A stretch of DNA of 61,513 nucleotides from JALRBM01 sp964615445 (GTDB lineage: Bacteria; Patescibacteriota; Saccharimonadia; Saccharimonadales; Saccharimonadaceae): positions 1-61,513 of the forward strand of contig CAZTOK010000005.1 of assembly GCA_964615445.1 (NCBI GenBank), read 5' to 3'. Made by a program: the position numbers and the translations under genes. The notes below the pieces were generated by a model. The model was not told the DNA's origin and ran no database searches. It was given only the letters and a program-made list of their open reading frames with translations. Of the stretch, positions 35,610 through 44,448 are shown piece by piece. How positions within the stretch are numbered: position 1 is the stretch's first letter; each line of letters opens with the position of its first letter.

Positions 35610-37007
35610 ATGGAATTGCAACCAACCATTTGTTACCAAGCAGTACGCTCTCATGATAGTCGCTTTGATGGACTATTCTTTACTTGTGTACGTTCGACTG
35701 GTATTTATTGTCGTCCGGTTTGCCCGGCGCAAGTGCCGAAGTTTGAATATTGTCGGTTTGTCTCCTCCGTTATGGAAGCTGAAAAGGCAGGTTTTAGGCC
35801 CTGTTTGCGCTGCCGTCCTGAACGAGCGCCTGCAGTCTACATGGAAGCGCAGAGCGATTCTTACGCATATGCCTTAGCGTCATACATCGATGAAACACTT
35901 CTTATGGATGAAACGCTTGAGCAGGCAACTGCACGATATAATGTGACTGATCGGCATATGCGCCGTTTGTTTTTATTAGCATTTGGAGTAGATCCGAAAA
36001 CGTATGTTACGACGCGCCGGCTCCTTTTCGCAAAACAGCTTTTGCAAGATACGACCATGCCCATTTTGCAAGTTGCTTACGCAGCCGGCTTCGGCTCGCC
36101 CGACAGACTAACGATCCATATGCGTAACCATTACCATCTCACGCCGTTGCAGCTTCGAAAGCAAAAAGGTCGTGCGAGAAAAACAACCGTGATTATCCTT
36201 CGAGCTGATTATCGCCCGCCGTTTAATTGGCAAGAGGCTACTATGTTTATTGCTGGTAGGGCGACGCCGTTCGAGTACGTAAAGGAGAATGCTTACTATC
36301 GTCTTATCGATCGCCATGAAGTGATCGTCAAGAACAATGTCGAAAAGAATTACCTTGAAATCACTATTCCACTCGAACTTTCACAGCGAACGCATGACAT
36401 TTTACGGCGAACACGAGCCTTGTTCGACCTCGACGCCAATCCGTCTGTTATTGAGGATGTGTTACATAAAGATCCTATTTTGAAACCGCTTGTTAAACGA
36501 TTTCCAGGGTTGCGCGTGCCTGGTTGTTGGGATGCATTTGAAATGCTCGTTCGCGTTGTTGTTGGTCAGCAGGTGAGTGTTACCGGAGCTACAACTGTTA
36601 TGCGTCGCATCATAGAACGTATTGGTATAACGCCCGAGAAGTTAGCTGCGAGCTCGCCCCAGGAGATTGCAGCTACGGGAATGCCATTACGAAAAGCGAC
36701 GACTATCTGGATACTTGGGCAACAGGTAGCTAACGGTACACTACAGTTGAACGAACGCAACCCTCATATTTTTTCAGAGCACTTGCGGGCCATATCAGGT
36801 ATTGGCCTCTGGACAACTGAATATGCGTGTATGCGTATTCTTCAATGGCCAAATGCATTTCCAGCAGGCGATCTGGGACTCCAAAAGGCCTATACGTTAG
36901 GGAGTCGGCTGACCGAAAAGCAACTTATCAAACATGCTGAAAAATGGCAACCTTGGCGCAGCTATGCAGCCATGCTTCTATGGGCATCATTACATCAAGG
37001 AGGATGA
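35610..37007 (+). CDS. alkA: Ada-AlkA fusion: alkylation-response regulator and 3-methyladenine glycosylase
   Basis: This 465 aa protein joins an AdaA domain (zinc/methyl-acceptor cysteines 34, 38, 65 and 68), an AraC-type HTH (about 85-180), and an AlkA-like half with the HhH-GPD domain (VVVGQQVSVTGATTVMRRI, GIGLWTTEYACMRI and the catalytic Asp in PAGDLGLQKAY). It should sense methylphosphotriesters, activate transcription and excise alkylated bases. Fusions of this kind are known in Actinobacteria and others. ogt follows after 3 nt, giving an adaptive-response operon. Confidence 0.93.
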   Translation: MELQPTICYQAVRSHDSRFDGLFFTCVRSTGIYCRPVCPAQVPKFEYCRFVSSVMEAEKAGFRPCLRCRPERAPAVYMEAQSDSYAYALASYIDETLLMDETLEQATARYNVTDRHMRRLFLLAFGVDPKTYVTTRRLLFAKQLLQDTTMPILQVAYAAGFGSPDRLTIHMRNHYHLTPLQLRKQKGRARKTTVIILRADYRPPFNWQEATMFIAGRATPFEYVKENAYYRLIDRHEVIVKNNVEKNYLEITIPLELSQRTHDILRRTRALFDLDANPSVIEDVLHKDPILKPLVKRFPGLRVPGCWDAFEMLVRVVVGQQVSVTGATTVMRRIIERIGITPEKLAASSPQEIAATGMPLRKATTIWILGQQVANGTLQLNERNPHIFSEHLRAISGIGLWTTEYACMRILQWPNAFPAGDLGLQKAYTLGSRLTEKQLIKHAEKWQPWRSYAAMLLWASLHQGG

Positions 37008-37010
37008 GTT

Positions 37011-37493
37011 ATGTATTATACATATAAAAATACCAGAGTGGGCGCACTACTATTTTTCGGTAGCAAGCATACAATTTACGGTGTTTATTGGAAAGTATTT
37101 AAAGCTGCGCCGATACCTCGGTCTAACTGGATTGAAGACGATACGCCGTTTAAGTTGGCAATTCAGCAAATTAACGAATATCTTGATGGTATGCGTGAGA
37201 CGTTCGACTTTCCCTACGAGTTAAGAGGCACCGAATTTCAAAAAAGTGTTTGGCTGGAGCTGCTTCATATCCCATTTGGAAAAAGCTCCACTTATCAGCA
37301 TATTGCAACAGTAATAAATAAACCAAGAGCGGTGCGGGCAGTGGCTACGGCTGTAGGCCACAATCCAATATCGATTGTAGTACCTTGTCACCGGGTACTA
37401 GGTTCAACAGGAAAGTTATGTGGATATGCTGGTGGCCTTGAGGCTAAGCGAGTTCTGCTCAACCATGAGCACGTTCCTTATAGTAATAACTAA
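37011..37493 (+). CDS. ogt: Methylated-DNA--protein-cysteine methyltransferase
   Basis: This 160 aa suicide enzyme removes O6-alkylguanine. The acceptor Cys126 is in IVVPCHRV, with the helix-turn-helix FGKSSTYQHIATVI and the recognition segment AVRAVATAVGHNPI. An AAGGAGG RBS overlaps the end of the ada-alkA gene region, so the two are co-expressed. Confidence 0.95.
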   Translation: MYYTYKNTRVGALLFFGSKHTIYGVYWKVFKAAPIPRSNWIEDDTPFKLAIQQINEYLDGMRETFDFPYELRGTEFQKSVWLELLHIPFGKSSTYQHIATVINKPRAVRAVATAVGHNPISIVVPCHRVLGSTGKLCGYAGGLEAKRVLLNHEHVPYSNN

Positions 37494-37527
37494 AACACAT
37501 GGAATCTGGCATACATAAAGATTATGC

Positions 37528-37533
37528 TATAAT
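37528..37533 (+). promoter_or_regulatory. Extended -10 of ftsE
   Basis: TGC-TATAAT ends 10 nt before the ATG at 37544; the intervening bases have no SD. Confidence 0.6.
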
Positions 37534-37543
37534 AATCTAAGTA

Positions 37544-38227
37544 ATGATTCTTTTAGATAGGGTAACAAAATCTTACGGTAAAGATATGAAACCGGCAATC
37601 AACCGCGTGAGTTTGCATGTGGAGCCGAAAGAATTTGTCATTCTTGTAGGGACAAGCGGTGCAGGAAAAACAACACTTTTAAAGCTATTAACTCGCGAAG
37701 AGAAGCCGACCAGTGGCAAAATTGTAGTCGGAGGTATCGACTACGACACGTTAAAGGATAAGCACATTCCGCTACTGCGTCGAAAGATCGGGGTCGTTTT
37801 TCAAGATTTTAAACTGTTGCCTCAGCGTACGGTGTTTGAAAATATAGCATTCGCTCTGGAAATTGCTGGCATGACTAACCGTGAAATTAAGAATACCGTA
37901 CCAAAGGTGATTGAACTTGTTGGACTGACAGGGAAAGAGAAGCAGTTTCCTCATCAGCTTTCCGGTGGTGAACGTCAACGTGTAGCGATTGCCCGTGCGG
38001 TAGTGCGCCAGCCAAAGATTCTTATTGCCGATGAGCCAACTGGGAATCTCGACCCAAAACATAGTTGGGATATTGTGCGATTACTTGAAAAGATTAATAA
38101 GTATGGCACGACTGTTCTTCTTACGACACACAATGTTGATATTGTAAACAAGCTCAAACGTCGTGTTGTAACGCTTGAGCATGGCAAAATCACCAGCGAC
38201 CAAGCGCAGGGGAGTTATAAACAATGA
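37544..38227 (+). CDS. ftsE: Cell-division ABC ATPase FtsE
   Basis: This 227 aa ATPase has Walker A GTSGAGKTT, signature LSGGERQRVAIARAV and Walker B ILIADEPTGNLDP. With FtsX it forms a mechanotransmission complex that activates peptidoglycan hydrolases at the septum. It overlaps ftsX by 4 nt, and a hydrolase gene follows, supporting that role. Confidence 0.95.
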   Translation: MILLDRVTKSYGKDMKPAINRVSLHVEPKEFVILVGTSGAGKTTLLKLLTREEKPTSGKIVVGGIDYDTLKDKHIPLLRRKIGVVFQDFKLLPQRTVFENIAFALEIAGMTNREIKNTVPKVIELVGLTGKEKQFPHQLSGGERQRVAIARAVVRQPKILIADEPTGNLDPKHSWDIVRLLEKINKYGTTVLLTTHNVDIVNKLKRRVVTLEHGKITSDQAQGSYKQ

Positions 38228-39201
38228 GTAAACGAAAGTTAGACGCTAAAGCCTTTGCTCAGCAAAAACGTAAACGCCGTCAGTGGATTACATTTGTGCG
38301 CATGTGTCGTTACGGTATCAATAATTTTAGTCGTAACATGTGGCTTACTGTTGCAGCAACGGCAGTAATGACTATTACATTGCTCGTTGTATTTATTACT
38401 CTAATGTCGCGAAATATTCTCCTTGATAGCGTTGCCGATATTCGTAATAAAGTCGACATGTCTATATATGTCAAAACCGATACGAGCAACACCGACATTC
38501 AAACAATCCAAAAAGCGCTAGAAGGCTTGTCGACAGTTAAGGAAGTTACATTTACATCTCCGGAGGAGGGGCGAACGGATTTTGCGCAGACTCATAAAGC
38601 CGATGCCAACACTCTCGGTGCTATTAACGAGGCAACAAACGAATTCCCAGGGGTATTTCATATAAAAGTTGCTGACATAAATAATACCACTGAATTGCGC
38701 CACTTTACGGAGACGAATCAAACGTATAAAAAAGATGCCGACTCACATGCACCTAGCTTTGCTGGTGATCGAAAAGATGCGATTGAGAATATTGGCCGCT
38801 GGATCTCACTTGGTCAAAATATTGGCTTAATTGCAAGTATTGTTTTTATTGCTATTTCTTCGCTTATTATCTTCAATACCATTCGCATGGCTATCTTTAA
38901 TCGTCGTGATGAAATTCAGATGATGAAGCTTATTGGCGCAGACCGTAATTTCATTCGTGGGCCGTTTGTTGTCGAGGCTATTGTATATGGTTTTATTGCG
39001 GCGATTATAGCAACCGCTTTCGGTATGACTATTTTGTATGCTTCAAAAGACGCCTTATTGAACGCTCAGGTAGCAATCGGAGGCACTGTTGAGTTTGTGA
39101 CGACGTATATTGGTTTTGTATTATTGGGTATGATCGTACTTGGTGCGATTATAGGCGTTGTCTCCTCTTTACTTGCTACACGACGCTACTTAAGGATATA
39201 G
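38224..39201 (+). CDS. ftsX: Cell-division permease-like protein FtsX
   Basis: This 325 aa protein has an N-terminal helix (about 34-56), an extracellular domain (about 60-190) and three C-terminal helices with MMKLIGADRNFIRGPFVVEA. The extracellular domain of FtsX recruits PcsB- or RipC-type hydrolases. It forms an operon with ftsE and the CHAP hydrolase. Confidence 0.95.
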   Translation: MSKRKLDAKAFAQQKRKRRQWITFVRMCRYGINNFSRNMWLTVAATAVMTITLLVVFITLMSRNILLDSVADIRNKVDMSIYVKTDTSNTDIQTIQKALEGLSTVKEVTFTSPEEGRTDFAQTHKADANTLGAINEATNEFPGVFHIKVADINNTTELRHFTETNQTYKKDADSHAPSFAGDRKDAIENIGRWISLGQNIGLIASIVFIAISSLIIFNTIRMAIFNRRDEIQMMKLIGADRNFIRGPFVVEAIVYGFIAAIIATAFGMTILYASKDALLNAQVAIGGTVEFVTTYIGFVLLGMIVLGAIIGVVSSLLATRRYLRI

Positions 39202-39212
39202 GAGAAGTTAAA

Positions 39213-40427
39213 TTGACAGTTTATTCCGCTTATGCTAAAGTTAAATTAATGAAGCAGCAATCCACCACGCCGGTTTCAAAAAGACTGTTTACACGCCCGT
39301 TAGTTATCGCGACATGTGTACTCATGATAGTTGCTGCACCTCTTTCAATTCCACCAAAAGTTTCTGCAGAATCTATTGATCAACTAAACGCACAGATTCA
39401 ACAACTACAAAATCAACAGAGCCAATACCAGGCTAGTGCGAATAGCCTTAAAGCAACAGAGAATACATTGCAGGGTAAGGTTGCCGCATTGCAACTTCAG
39501 CAGAATCAAATGCAAACTCAGATTGACTTAAGTCAGGCACAGTACGATAAGTTACAGCAGCAAATTGAAGATACACAAAAGCAAATCAAGGATAATCAGG
39601 ATGCTTTAGGGAGTACCATTGCGGATATGTATATTGATACAAAAATCTCTCCCCTTGAAATGCTTGCAAGTAGTAAGAGTATTGGTGATTATGTAGATAA
39701 ACAAACATACCAGTCCTCCATCAGTAGTCAGCTTACCAGTACTATTCAAAAAATTAATACGCTAAAAAAACAGCTTCAAGATCAGCAAAGTAGCGTAAAA
39801 TTGACGCTTGCAAACCAATCGAATGCCAAGGCTGCCCTTGCAGATGCTCAGGCTCAACAACAACAACTTCTTAATGAGACTCAGGGCCAAGAAAGTGCCT
39901 ACCAACAGCTCATAAGTAAAAATCAGCAAGAGCAAGACGCCATCTCGGCTAAAGTACAGGCAGCAATGGCCGCAACACTTAGCAGCGGCAGTGTCCGTAT
40001 TATCGCTTCAGGTTCGTCGGGCGGCGGTTACCCTTATAACTGTCCCGTTGACCAATATGCGGTATCACCGTGGACTGATGATGGTGGATATGGCTGTAGT
40101 CAGTGCGTAAGCTATGCTGCATGGAAAATGGGTCAAGCGTCTGGTAAATATCCTGTAGGATGGGGGAATGCCGATAACTTCCCTGGAAATGCAAGGGCGA
40201 CTGGTTTCACGGTTAGCAGCGTGCCACGTGCTAATTCAATTGCCTTTATGCCTCCATATGGTCCGGGAGGTGCTGGTGAAGTTGGTCATGTCGCCTGGGT
40301 TGAATCTGTAAGTGGTGGTACAGTTGTAGTGAGTCAATACAATTATAATTTTGGTACCGGCTGGGGCAAATATAGTATGATGAGCTTCCCAGCGTCTTAC
40401 TTCTCTCAGTATATTTACGCAAATTAA
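39213..40427 (+). CDS. Secreted coiled-coil CHAP peptidoglycan hydrolase, PcsB-like
   Basis: This 404 aa protein has a signal peptide (cleavage likely after VSA near residue 48), a long coiled coil rich in Gln (about 50-260) and a C-terminal CHAP domain with the catalytic Cys in GYGCSQCVSYAAWKMG and His in GEVGHVAWVE. This layout matches PcsB, the FtsEX-activated hydrolase of streptococci. The TTG at 39213 has a GGAG RBS; the ATG at 39249 is the alternative start and has none. Confidence 0.9.
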   Translation: MTVYSAYAKVKLMKQQSTTPVSKRLFTRPLVIATCVLMIVAAPLSIPPKVSAESIDQLNAQIQQLQNQQSQYQASANSLKATENTLQGKVAALQLQQNQMQTQIDLSQAQYDKLQQQIEDTQKQIKDNQDALGSTIADMYIDTKISPLEMLASSKSIGDYVDKQTYQSSISSQLTSTIQKINTLKKQLQDQQSSVKLTLANQSNAKAALADAQAQQQQLLNETQGQESAYQQLISKNQQEQDAISAKVQAAMAATLSSGSVRIIASGSSGGGYPYNCPVDQYAVSPWTDDGGYGCSQCVSYAAWKMGQASGKYPVGWGNADNFPGNARATGFTVSSVPRANSIAFMPPYGPGGAGEVGHVAWVESVSGGTVVVSQYNYNFGTGWGKYSMMSFPASYFSQYIYAN

Positions 40428-40446
40428 TACGGGCTAAAGCATAAAC

Positions 40447-40478
40447 GTATAGCGCACCTCCTAGCGAGTGCGCTATAC
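40447..40478. repeat. Perfect 11 bp inverted repeat overlapping the ctpA -10
   Basis: GTATAGCGCAC (40447-40457) and GTGCGCTATAC (40468-40478) around a 10-base loop. The right arm contains the TATACT box (40474-40479) preceding ctpA. It could be a hairpin ending the CHAP gene transcript, an operator, or both. Confidence 0.6.
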
Positions 40479-40513
40479 TTATAAGAGTTGTTTTTTATGA
40501 ATAGGGGAATATT

Positions 40514-41728
40514 GTGGCAGATACGCGAGAGACTATGGCTGTGCAACCAAAGACAAGTGGTGGCATATCAAAAAACGTTTATTTTTTAACTATTGCTATT
40601 GTGGTAGTCATTGGCTTTATAGCCGGTACGCGCAGCGACCAATTACTTGGAAGTATTGCGCCAGTTCTTGGCATAAAGGTAGCGACTGGTTCAATCGACT
40701 TAAGCTCGGTTGAAAAGACATACCAGCAACTAAAGACAAATTACGACGGCACACTCGATACACAAAAACTTATTGATGGCGCCAGTCGAGGGCTAGTTGC
40801 GGCAGCTGGTGACCAATATACCGTATTTATGGATGCACAGGAGGCATCTACCTTTAATAATGATCTTTCAGGTCAAATTGGCGGTGGTATTGGAGCTGAA
40901 ATTGGCGTACGAAATGGCCAGCCAACTATTCTAAAGATTCTTTCTGGCAATCCAGCGGAGAAGGCAGGCCTACTTGCGGGAGATGTCATTAAAAGTATAA
41001 ATGGGCAATCGACTGACGGATGGGATGCTAATAAAACAGCCAATGCGGTGCGTGGCGATGTGGGCACCACAGTAAAACTAACGATTATGCGTGGTAGCGA
41101 CGCGAAAGACTTTACGGTAATACGGCAGACAGTCGATGATCCAAGTGTTGATAGTACGCTTCAAAATGGCATCGGCATTCTGACGATTAGTCGATTTGAT
41201 GACCAGACGGGTGAGCTTGCTAAGAAAGCTGCTTTGAGCTTTAAGCAGCAAAATGTAAAGAGTGTTATTCTTGACCTACGCGATAACGGTGGCGGATATC
41301 TTACGGCTGCACAAGATGTTGCTGGGCTGTGGTTGCGCGATCAAACTGTAGTGACGGAACGTACTGGTGGCAAAGTGGTAGATGAATTAAAATCTGGTGA
41401 CGACGCGCCGCTTGAGGGATTGCCAACTGTGGTGCTTGTGAATGGCAATAGTGCGAGCGCGAGCGAAATTGTGGCGGGCGCGTTACAAGATCATAAGGCT
41501 GCTTCACTAGTAGGTGAGAAAACATTCGGGAAGGGTACCGTACAAAAGGTGCTTGATCTTGGGGGTGGGACGCAGCTTAAGGTGACCATTGCTCGGTGGT
41601 ATACGCCAAATGGCAAAAATATCACCAAAGAAGGTATCACGCCAGATCAGGTGGTTGATTTAACGCAGGCGGACGTTGATGCCGGACGCGACCCGCAGCT
41701 TGATGCAGCCAAGCAACGCCTTGGCTAG
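40514..41728 (+). CDS. ctpA: C-terminal processing peptidase, S41 family
   Basis: This 404 aa protease has an N-terminal anchor (about 22-42), a PDZ domain (PAEKAGLLAGDVIKSING) and the S41 core with the catalytic Ser in NGNSASASEIVAGALQDH and Lys in GEKTFGKGTVQ. It should act outside the membrane on envelope proteins, possibly on the neighbouring hydrolase. The start is GTG with an AGGGGA RBS. Confidence 0.93.
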   Translation: MADTRETMAVQPKTSGGISKNVYFLTIAIVVVIGFIAGTRSDQLLGSIAPVLGIKVATGSIDLSSVEKTYQQLKTNYDGTLDTQKLIDGASRGLVAAAGDQYTVFMDAQEASTFNNDLSGQIGGGIGAEIGVRNGQPTILKILSGNPAEKAGLLAGDVIKSINGQSTDGWDANKTANAVRGDVGTTVKLTIMRGSDAKDFTVIRQTVDDPSVDSTLQNGIGILTISRFDDQTGELAKKAALSFKQQNVKSVILDLRDNGGGYLTAAQDVAGLWLRDQTVVTERTGGKVVDELKSGDDAPLEGLPTVVLVNGNSASASEIVAGALQDHKAASLVGEKTFGKGTVQKVLDLGGGTQLKVTIARWYTPNGKNITKEGITPDQVVDLTQADVDAGRDPQLDAAKQRLG

Positions 41729-41774
41729 TAGGGCGCTTGTGCTTTTTTAAAAACTTCAGTAGTATAGAGGTAGT

Positions 41775-42155
41775 ATGGATACGAAGAAAAAGATTTTGCT
41801 CGTAGAAGACGATACGGCGCTTGCGGCAGTATATAAATCGCGTCTTGAACTTGAAGGATTTGAGATCCGTGAGGTAAATAACGGTGAAGATGCTCTTTCG
41901 GCGGCGATCGATTTCAAGCCAGACCTTATTTTGCTTGATGCTATGATGCCAAAGATTAGTGGCTTTGACGTCTTGGATATTCTTCGTAATACCCCTGAAA
42001 CTACCAACATTCGTGTGATTATGCTGACCGCGCTTAGTCAGCCAAAAGACAAAGAGCGTGCCGAAGCGCTTGGTGTTGACGATTATCTTGTAAAATCACA
42101 GGTAGTTATTGGCGATGTGGTTGAACGTGTAAAGCATCATCTTGGCTTAAGTTAG
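41775..42155 (+). CDS. Single-domain response regulator
   Basis: This 126 aa receiver domain has the acidic pair Glu11-Asp12-Asp13, phosphoacceptor Asp55 (LILLDAMMPK), and the conserved Thr and Lys in MLTALSQPKD and DDYLVKSQ. There is no output domain. AGAGG precedes the ATG. No kinase is adjacent; the nearest is at 47980. Confidence 0.92.
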   Translation: MDTKKKILLVEDDTALAAVYKSRLELEGFEIREVNNGEDALSAAIDFKPDLILLDAMMPKISGFDVLDILRNTPETTNIRVIMLTALSQPKDKERAEALGVDDYLVKSQVVIGDVVERVKHHLGLS

Positions 42156-42196
42156 TCGCTTACGTTAAATAACAAAAAAACAGAAACGAGAGCACA

Positions 42197-42853
42197 ATGT
42201 CAGCAAACGAATTTCAACCATTCTTAGGGAACGACGATGCGCCAGAGAAAAAGTCCACTGACGATATTTCACAGCCTATCGTAAGGCAATTGGGTCGCGA
42301 AGCAGTGCAAGAAGATGAGGGGCAGGTAGTAACACCTGAACGAAAACTTCTTGACGACGAGCAAGGTAAAGAACGATATGAAAAAGTCATAAGAATGCTT
42401 GAGGAAATACTAAGTTCCGATGCAGGTGTGAGAGGTCTAGTAGGTGAGATAGAGAGTTGGCGTGGTAGGCCAGTTAGCCCAGGTCAGGCGCAAGACGTAC
42501 TAGAACGTTTAACACGTTTTCTTAACGAGAGAGCTCAAAAAGCATATGATACCAGCAGAGAATTTGGAAGCCAATCTAGTGATATGGAAACTGATATACG
42601 ACGGGAAAATATAGAAGGTAGTGAAGATACCGCAAAGACGTATATAAAAGCTTATGACGAGCTGCGTAGGGGCATTGCAGCTGGAATTTCGACGCTTGCA
42701 AATCAAACACCAGATGCAGTACAGGCTGCTCGTAATATGGCCAACGGTGATGTTAATTGGCTAAACCGTCTCGTCGAGCTGCTACATCAACAAGAAAGTG
42801 CCGCAAGTGTGATCCGTAGCGCGGTTGAACAAGCGCAAATATACATAAAATAA
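42197..42853 (+). CDS. Hypothetical helical protein
   Basis: This 218 aa protein is acidic and predicted mostly helical, with a disordered N-terminal 50 residues. No signal peptide, membrane helix or known motif is seen. CGAGAG upstream is a weak RBS. It ends inside a strong bidirectional terminator. Function is unknown. Confidence 0.7.
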   Translation: MSANEFQPFLGNDDAPEKKSTDDISQPIVRQLGREAVQEDEGQVVTPERKLLDDEQGKERYEKVIRMLEEILSSDAGVRGLVGEIESWRGRPVSPGQAQDVLERLTRFLNERAQKAYDTSREFGSQSSDMETDIRRENIEGSEDTAKTYIKAYDELRRGIAAGISTLANQTPDAVQAARNMANGDVNWLNRLVELLHQQESAASVIRSAVEQAQIYIK

Positions 42854-42882
42854 AATTACCTTCAATGAAGGTAATTTTATTT
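42848..42882. terminator. Bidirectional terminator between convergent genes
   Basis: A perfect 16 bp stem (42848-42863 with 42867-42882), core TTACCTTC/GAAGGTAA, loop AAT, with A/T runs on both flanks. It overlaps the stop of the upstream gene and serves rpmA from the other side. Confidence 0.9.
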
Positions 42883-42892
42883 GCAAGCTTCT

Positions 42893-43165
42893 TTATTTTA
42901 CGATTACTTGTGTGCGGGGAGTTGATTTACCAGTGAAGCGGCTCTTTTTGATTTTAGTAAACCCTACGATACCATCAACTGCAGCATGAATAGTAAAGTT
43001 TTTGCTCATAAATGTACCTGGACCGGCGACTTTATTGCTACCAGTTTGACGAACAAGCACTTGACCGGTGGTAACTTTTTGGCCACCAAAACGCTTAACA
43101 CCAAGGCGATGGCCGGCGTTATTGTGGATATTATCAGCTGAACCACCTGACTTAACGTGTGACAT
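42893..43165 (-). CDS. rpmA: Ribosomal protein bL27
   Basis: This 90 aa protein of the peptidyl-transferase region has GHRLGVKRFGGQKVTTGQV and LVRQTGS. The family's N-terminal A/G-rich tail is shortened to MSHVKSGGS and no cleavable extension is present. It is separate from rplU, which is unusual. A GGAG RBS and strong promoter lie upstream. Confidence 0.95.
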   Translation of the reverse strand: MSHVKSGGSADNIHNNAGHRLGVKRFGGQKVTTGQVLVRQTGSNKVAGPGTFMSKNFTIHAAVDGIVGFTKIKKSRFTGKSTPRTQVIVK

Positions 43166-43203
43166 GGAACTAACTCCTTATAGTTTCTAAAACAATCTGT
43201 TCT

Positions 43204-43232
43204 ATTGTACGGCAAACAGAGATATTCGTCAA
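43204..43232 (-). promoter_or_regulatory. Strong promoter of rpmA
   Basis: TTGACG (43227-43232), 17 bp, TACAAT (43204-43209) on the minus strand. The -35 overlaps the end of the upstream methylase gene. Confidence 0.8.
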
Positions 43233-44425
43233 GCTTTTGTGAGAACCAGAAGCTCGCGGGCAACTACCTGACCTTCGCGAAAATACAGCAGCTGTTCGTT
43301 TGAGATATGTTTGAATGTAAATCGGGTATATCCAAGTTTTTCGAGTTTACCTATAAGAGGTAAGTGAGTAAAGCTGCCATCGCTACTCCGCCAGGCAGGG
43401 ACACCTATGCAAAGTGATGTTCCGGGGGTAATTTGTGGACCAATATTCTTTAAGAAGGTTGTGATAATATGATCGCAGTTGCCACGTACTTGCTCGAGTT
43501 TAGCAGGAGAGGGCGGTGCACTAAAAGGTTGGCCGAGATAACTTTCGCAAGCCACAGCGTCAATGGGCTGGTGCCAAGTAGCGGTCGTAGCATCGCTAGC
43601 TTCGAGCGTCGTATCTATAGAAATATGGCGAGTTTCCTCCAGCCATCCGAGGTTTTCTTTGCTATATGCAATCATTTTGTCGGAAAGGTCGGTGCCGTAG
43701 ACACTAAAACCCATTAAGGCGGCCTCTTGGAGAATGACCCCAGTGCCACAGAAGGGATCAAGTATTCGACGACCTTGTGTGTCGCCTTCTCGATCATCAT
43801 GCGTGATAACCGAATCCATAGTGAGATTAATCATTATTTGTGCTAGCTTTGGTGGAAGCATGCCGACAAACGCATCTCGCTTTGGCCGCTCTTGATCACG
43901 ACGAGTGTAAGCGGTTATATTCTGGGCTCCAATACTTTCGGCGATAATAATACGCCCATTGGCGGCTTTGACAACAATGAGCTCAATTTTATTAGGCGAA
44001 AGCCCAAGCTTATTATGATGTGAGGTAGCCGTATTGAGAGCGGCTTCGGCGTTTGGAATGAGCCGTAAACTAACACCGGTTTTTTTGAGTTTTTGCTTTA
44101 AGATAATACCCGTTTTTTGGACGTCGCGGCTCGAAATAGGAAAGTTGTATGCGCTAATGCCCAGGGTAATTTTACCTGCAAAGTCTGACCAAGCGGTACC
44201 GTAGGCTTGCACGAGTTTCATGCTGGCTTGTCGCCAATCGCCATGAGGAAGCTCGGCAATAACGCGGCCAGCTTTTAAGGTACCACCAAGACGATCAATC
44301 GAAAAAGAGTCGCTTTTAATAAACCCAGCCTGTTCGGAAATCCAGCCGGTATTTTGTGTGCCGTACAAATGCTCTAGTTCGGCCATGCCGAGCGCTGGTT
44401 GACGGCCTAAAATCGCAATATGCAT
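43229..44425 (-). CDS. Trm11-like tRNA guanine methyltransferase
   Basis: This 398 aa protein has an N-terminal THUMP-like region (about 1-160) and a SAM-dependent methylase domain with RILDPFCGTGVILQEAALMG and GTDLSDKMIAYSKENL. Trm11-type enzymes make N2-methylguanosine in tRNA. The usual NPPY box is not evident; ACESYLGQPF occupies the corresponding place, as in Trm11 relatives (DPPYG-like position altered). Its leaderless promoter is shared with the divergent gene. Confidence 0.82.
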   Translation of the reverse strand: MHIAILGRQPALGMAELEHLYGTQNTGWISEQAGFIKSDSFSIDRLGGTLKAGRVIAELPHGDWRQASMKLVQAYGTAWSDFAGKITLGISAYNFPISSRDVQKTGIILKQKLKKTGVSLRLIPNAEAALNTATSHHNKLGLSPNKIELIVVKAANGRIIIAESIGAQNITAYTRRDQERPKRDAFVGMLPPKLAQIMINLTMDSVITHDDREGDTQGRRILDPFCGTGVILQEAALMGFSVYGTDLSDKMIAYSKENLGWLEETRHISIDTTLEASDATTATWHQPIDAVACESYLGQPFSAPPSPAKLEQVRGNCDHIITTFLKNIGPQITPGTSLCIGVPAWRSSDGSFTHLPLIGKLEKLGYTRFTFKHISNEQLLYFREGQVVARELLVLTKA

Positions 44426-44432
44426 AGTGTTT

Positions 44433-44442
44433 AGTATATACT
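44433..44442. promoter_or_regulatory. Shared palindromic -10 for two divergent leaderless genes
   Basis: AGTATATACT is a perfect palindrome. Read rightward, TATACT (44437-44442) ends 6 nt before the ATG at 44449; read leftward, TATACT ends 7 nt before the ATG at 44425. Neither gene has space for an RBS. Confidence 0.7.
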
Positions 44443-44448
44443 AGAATT

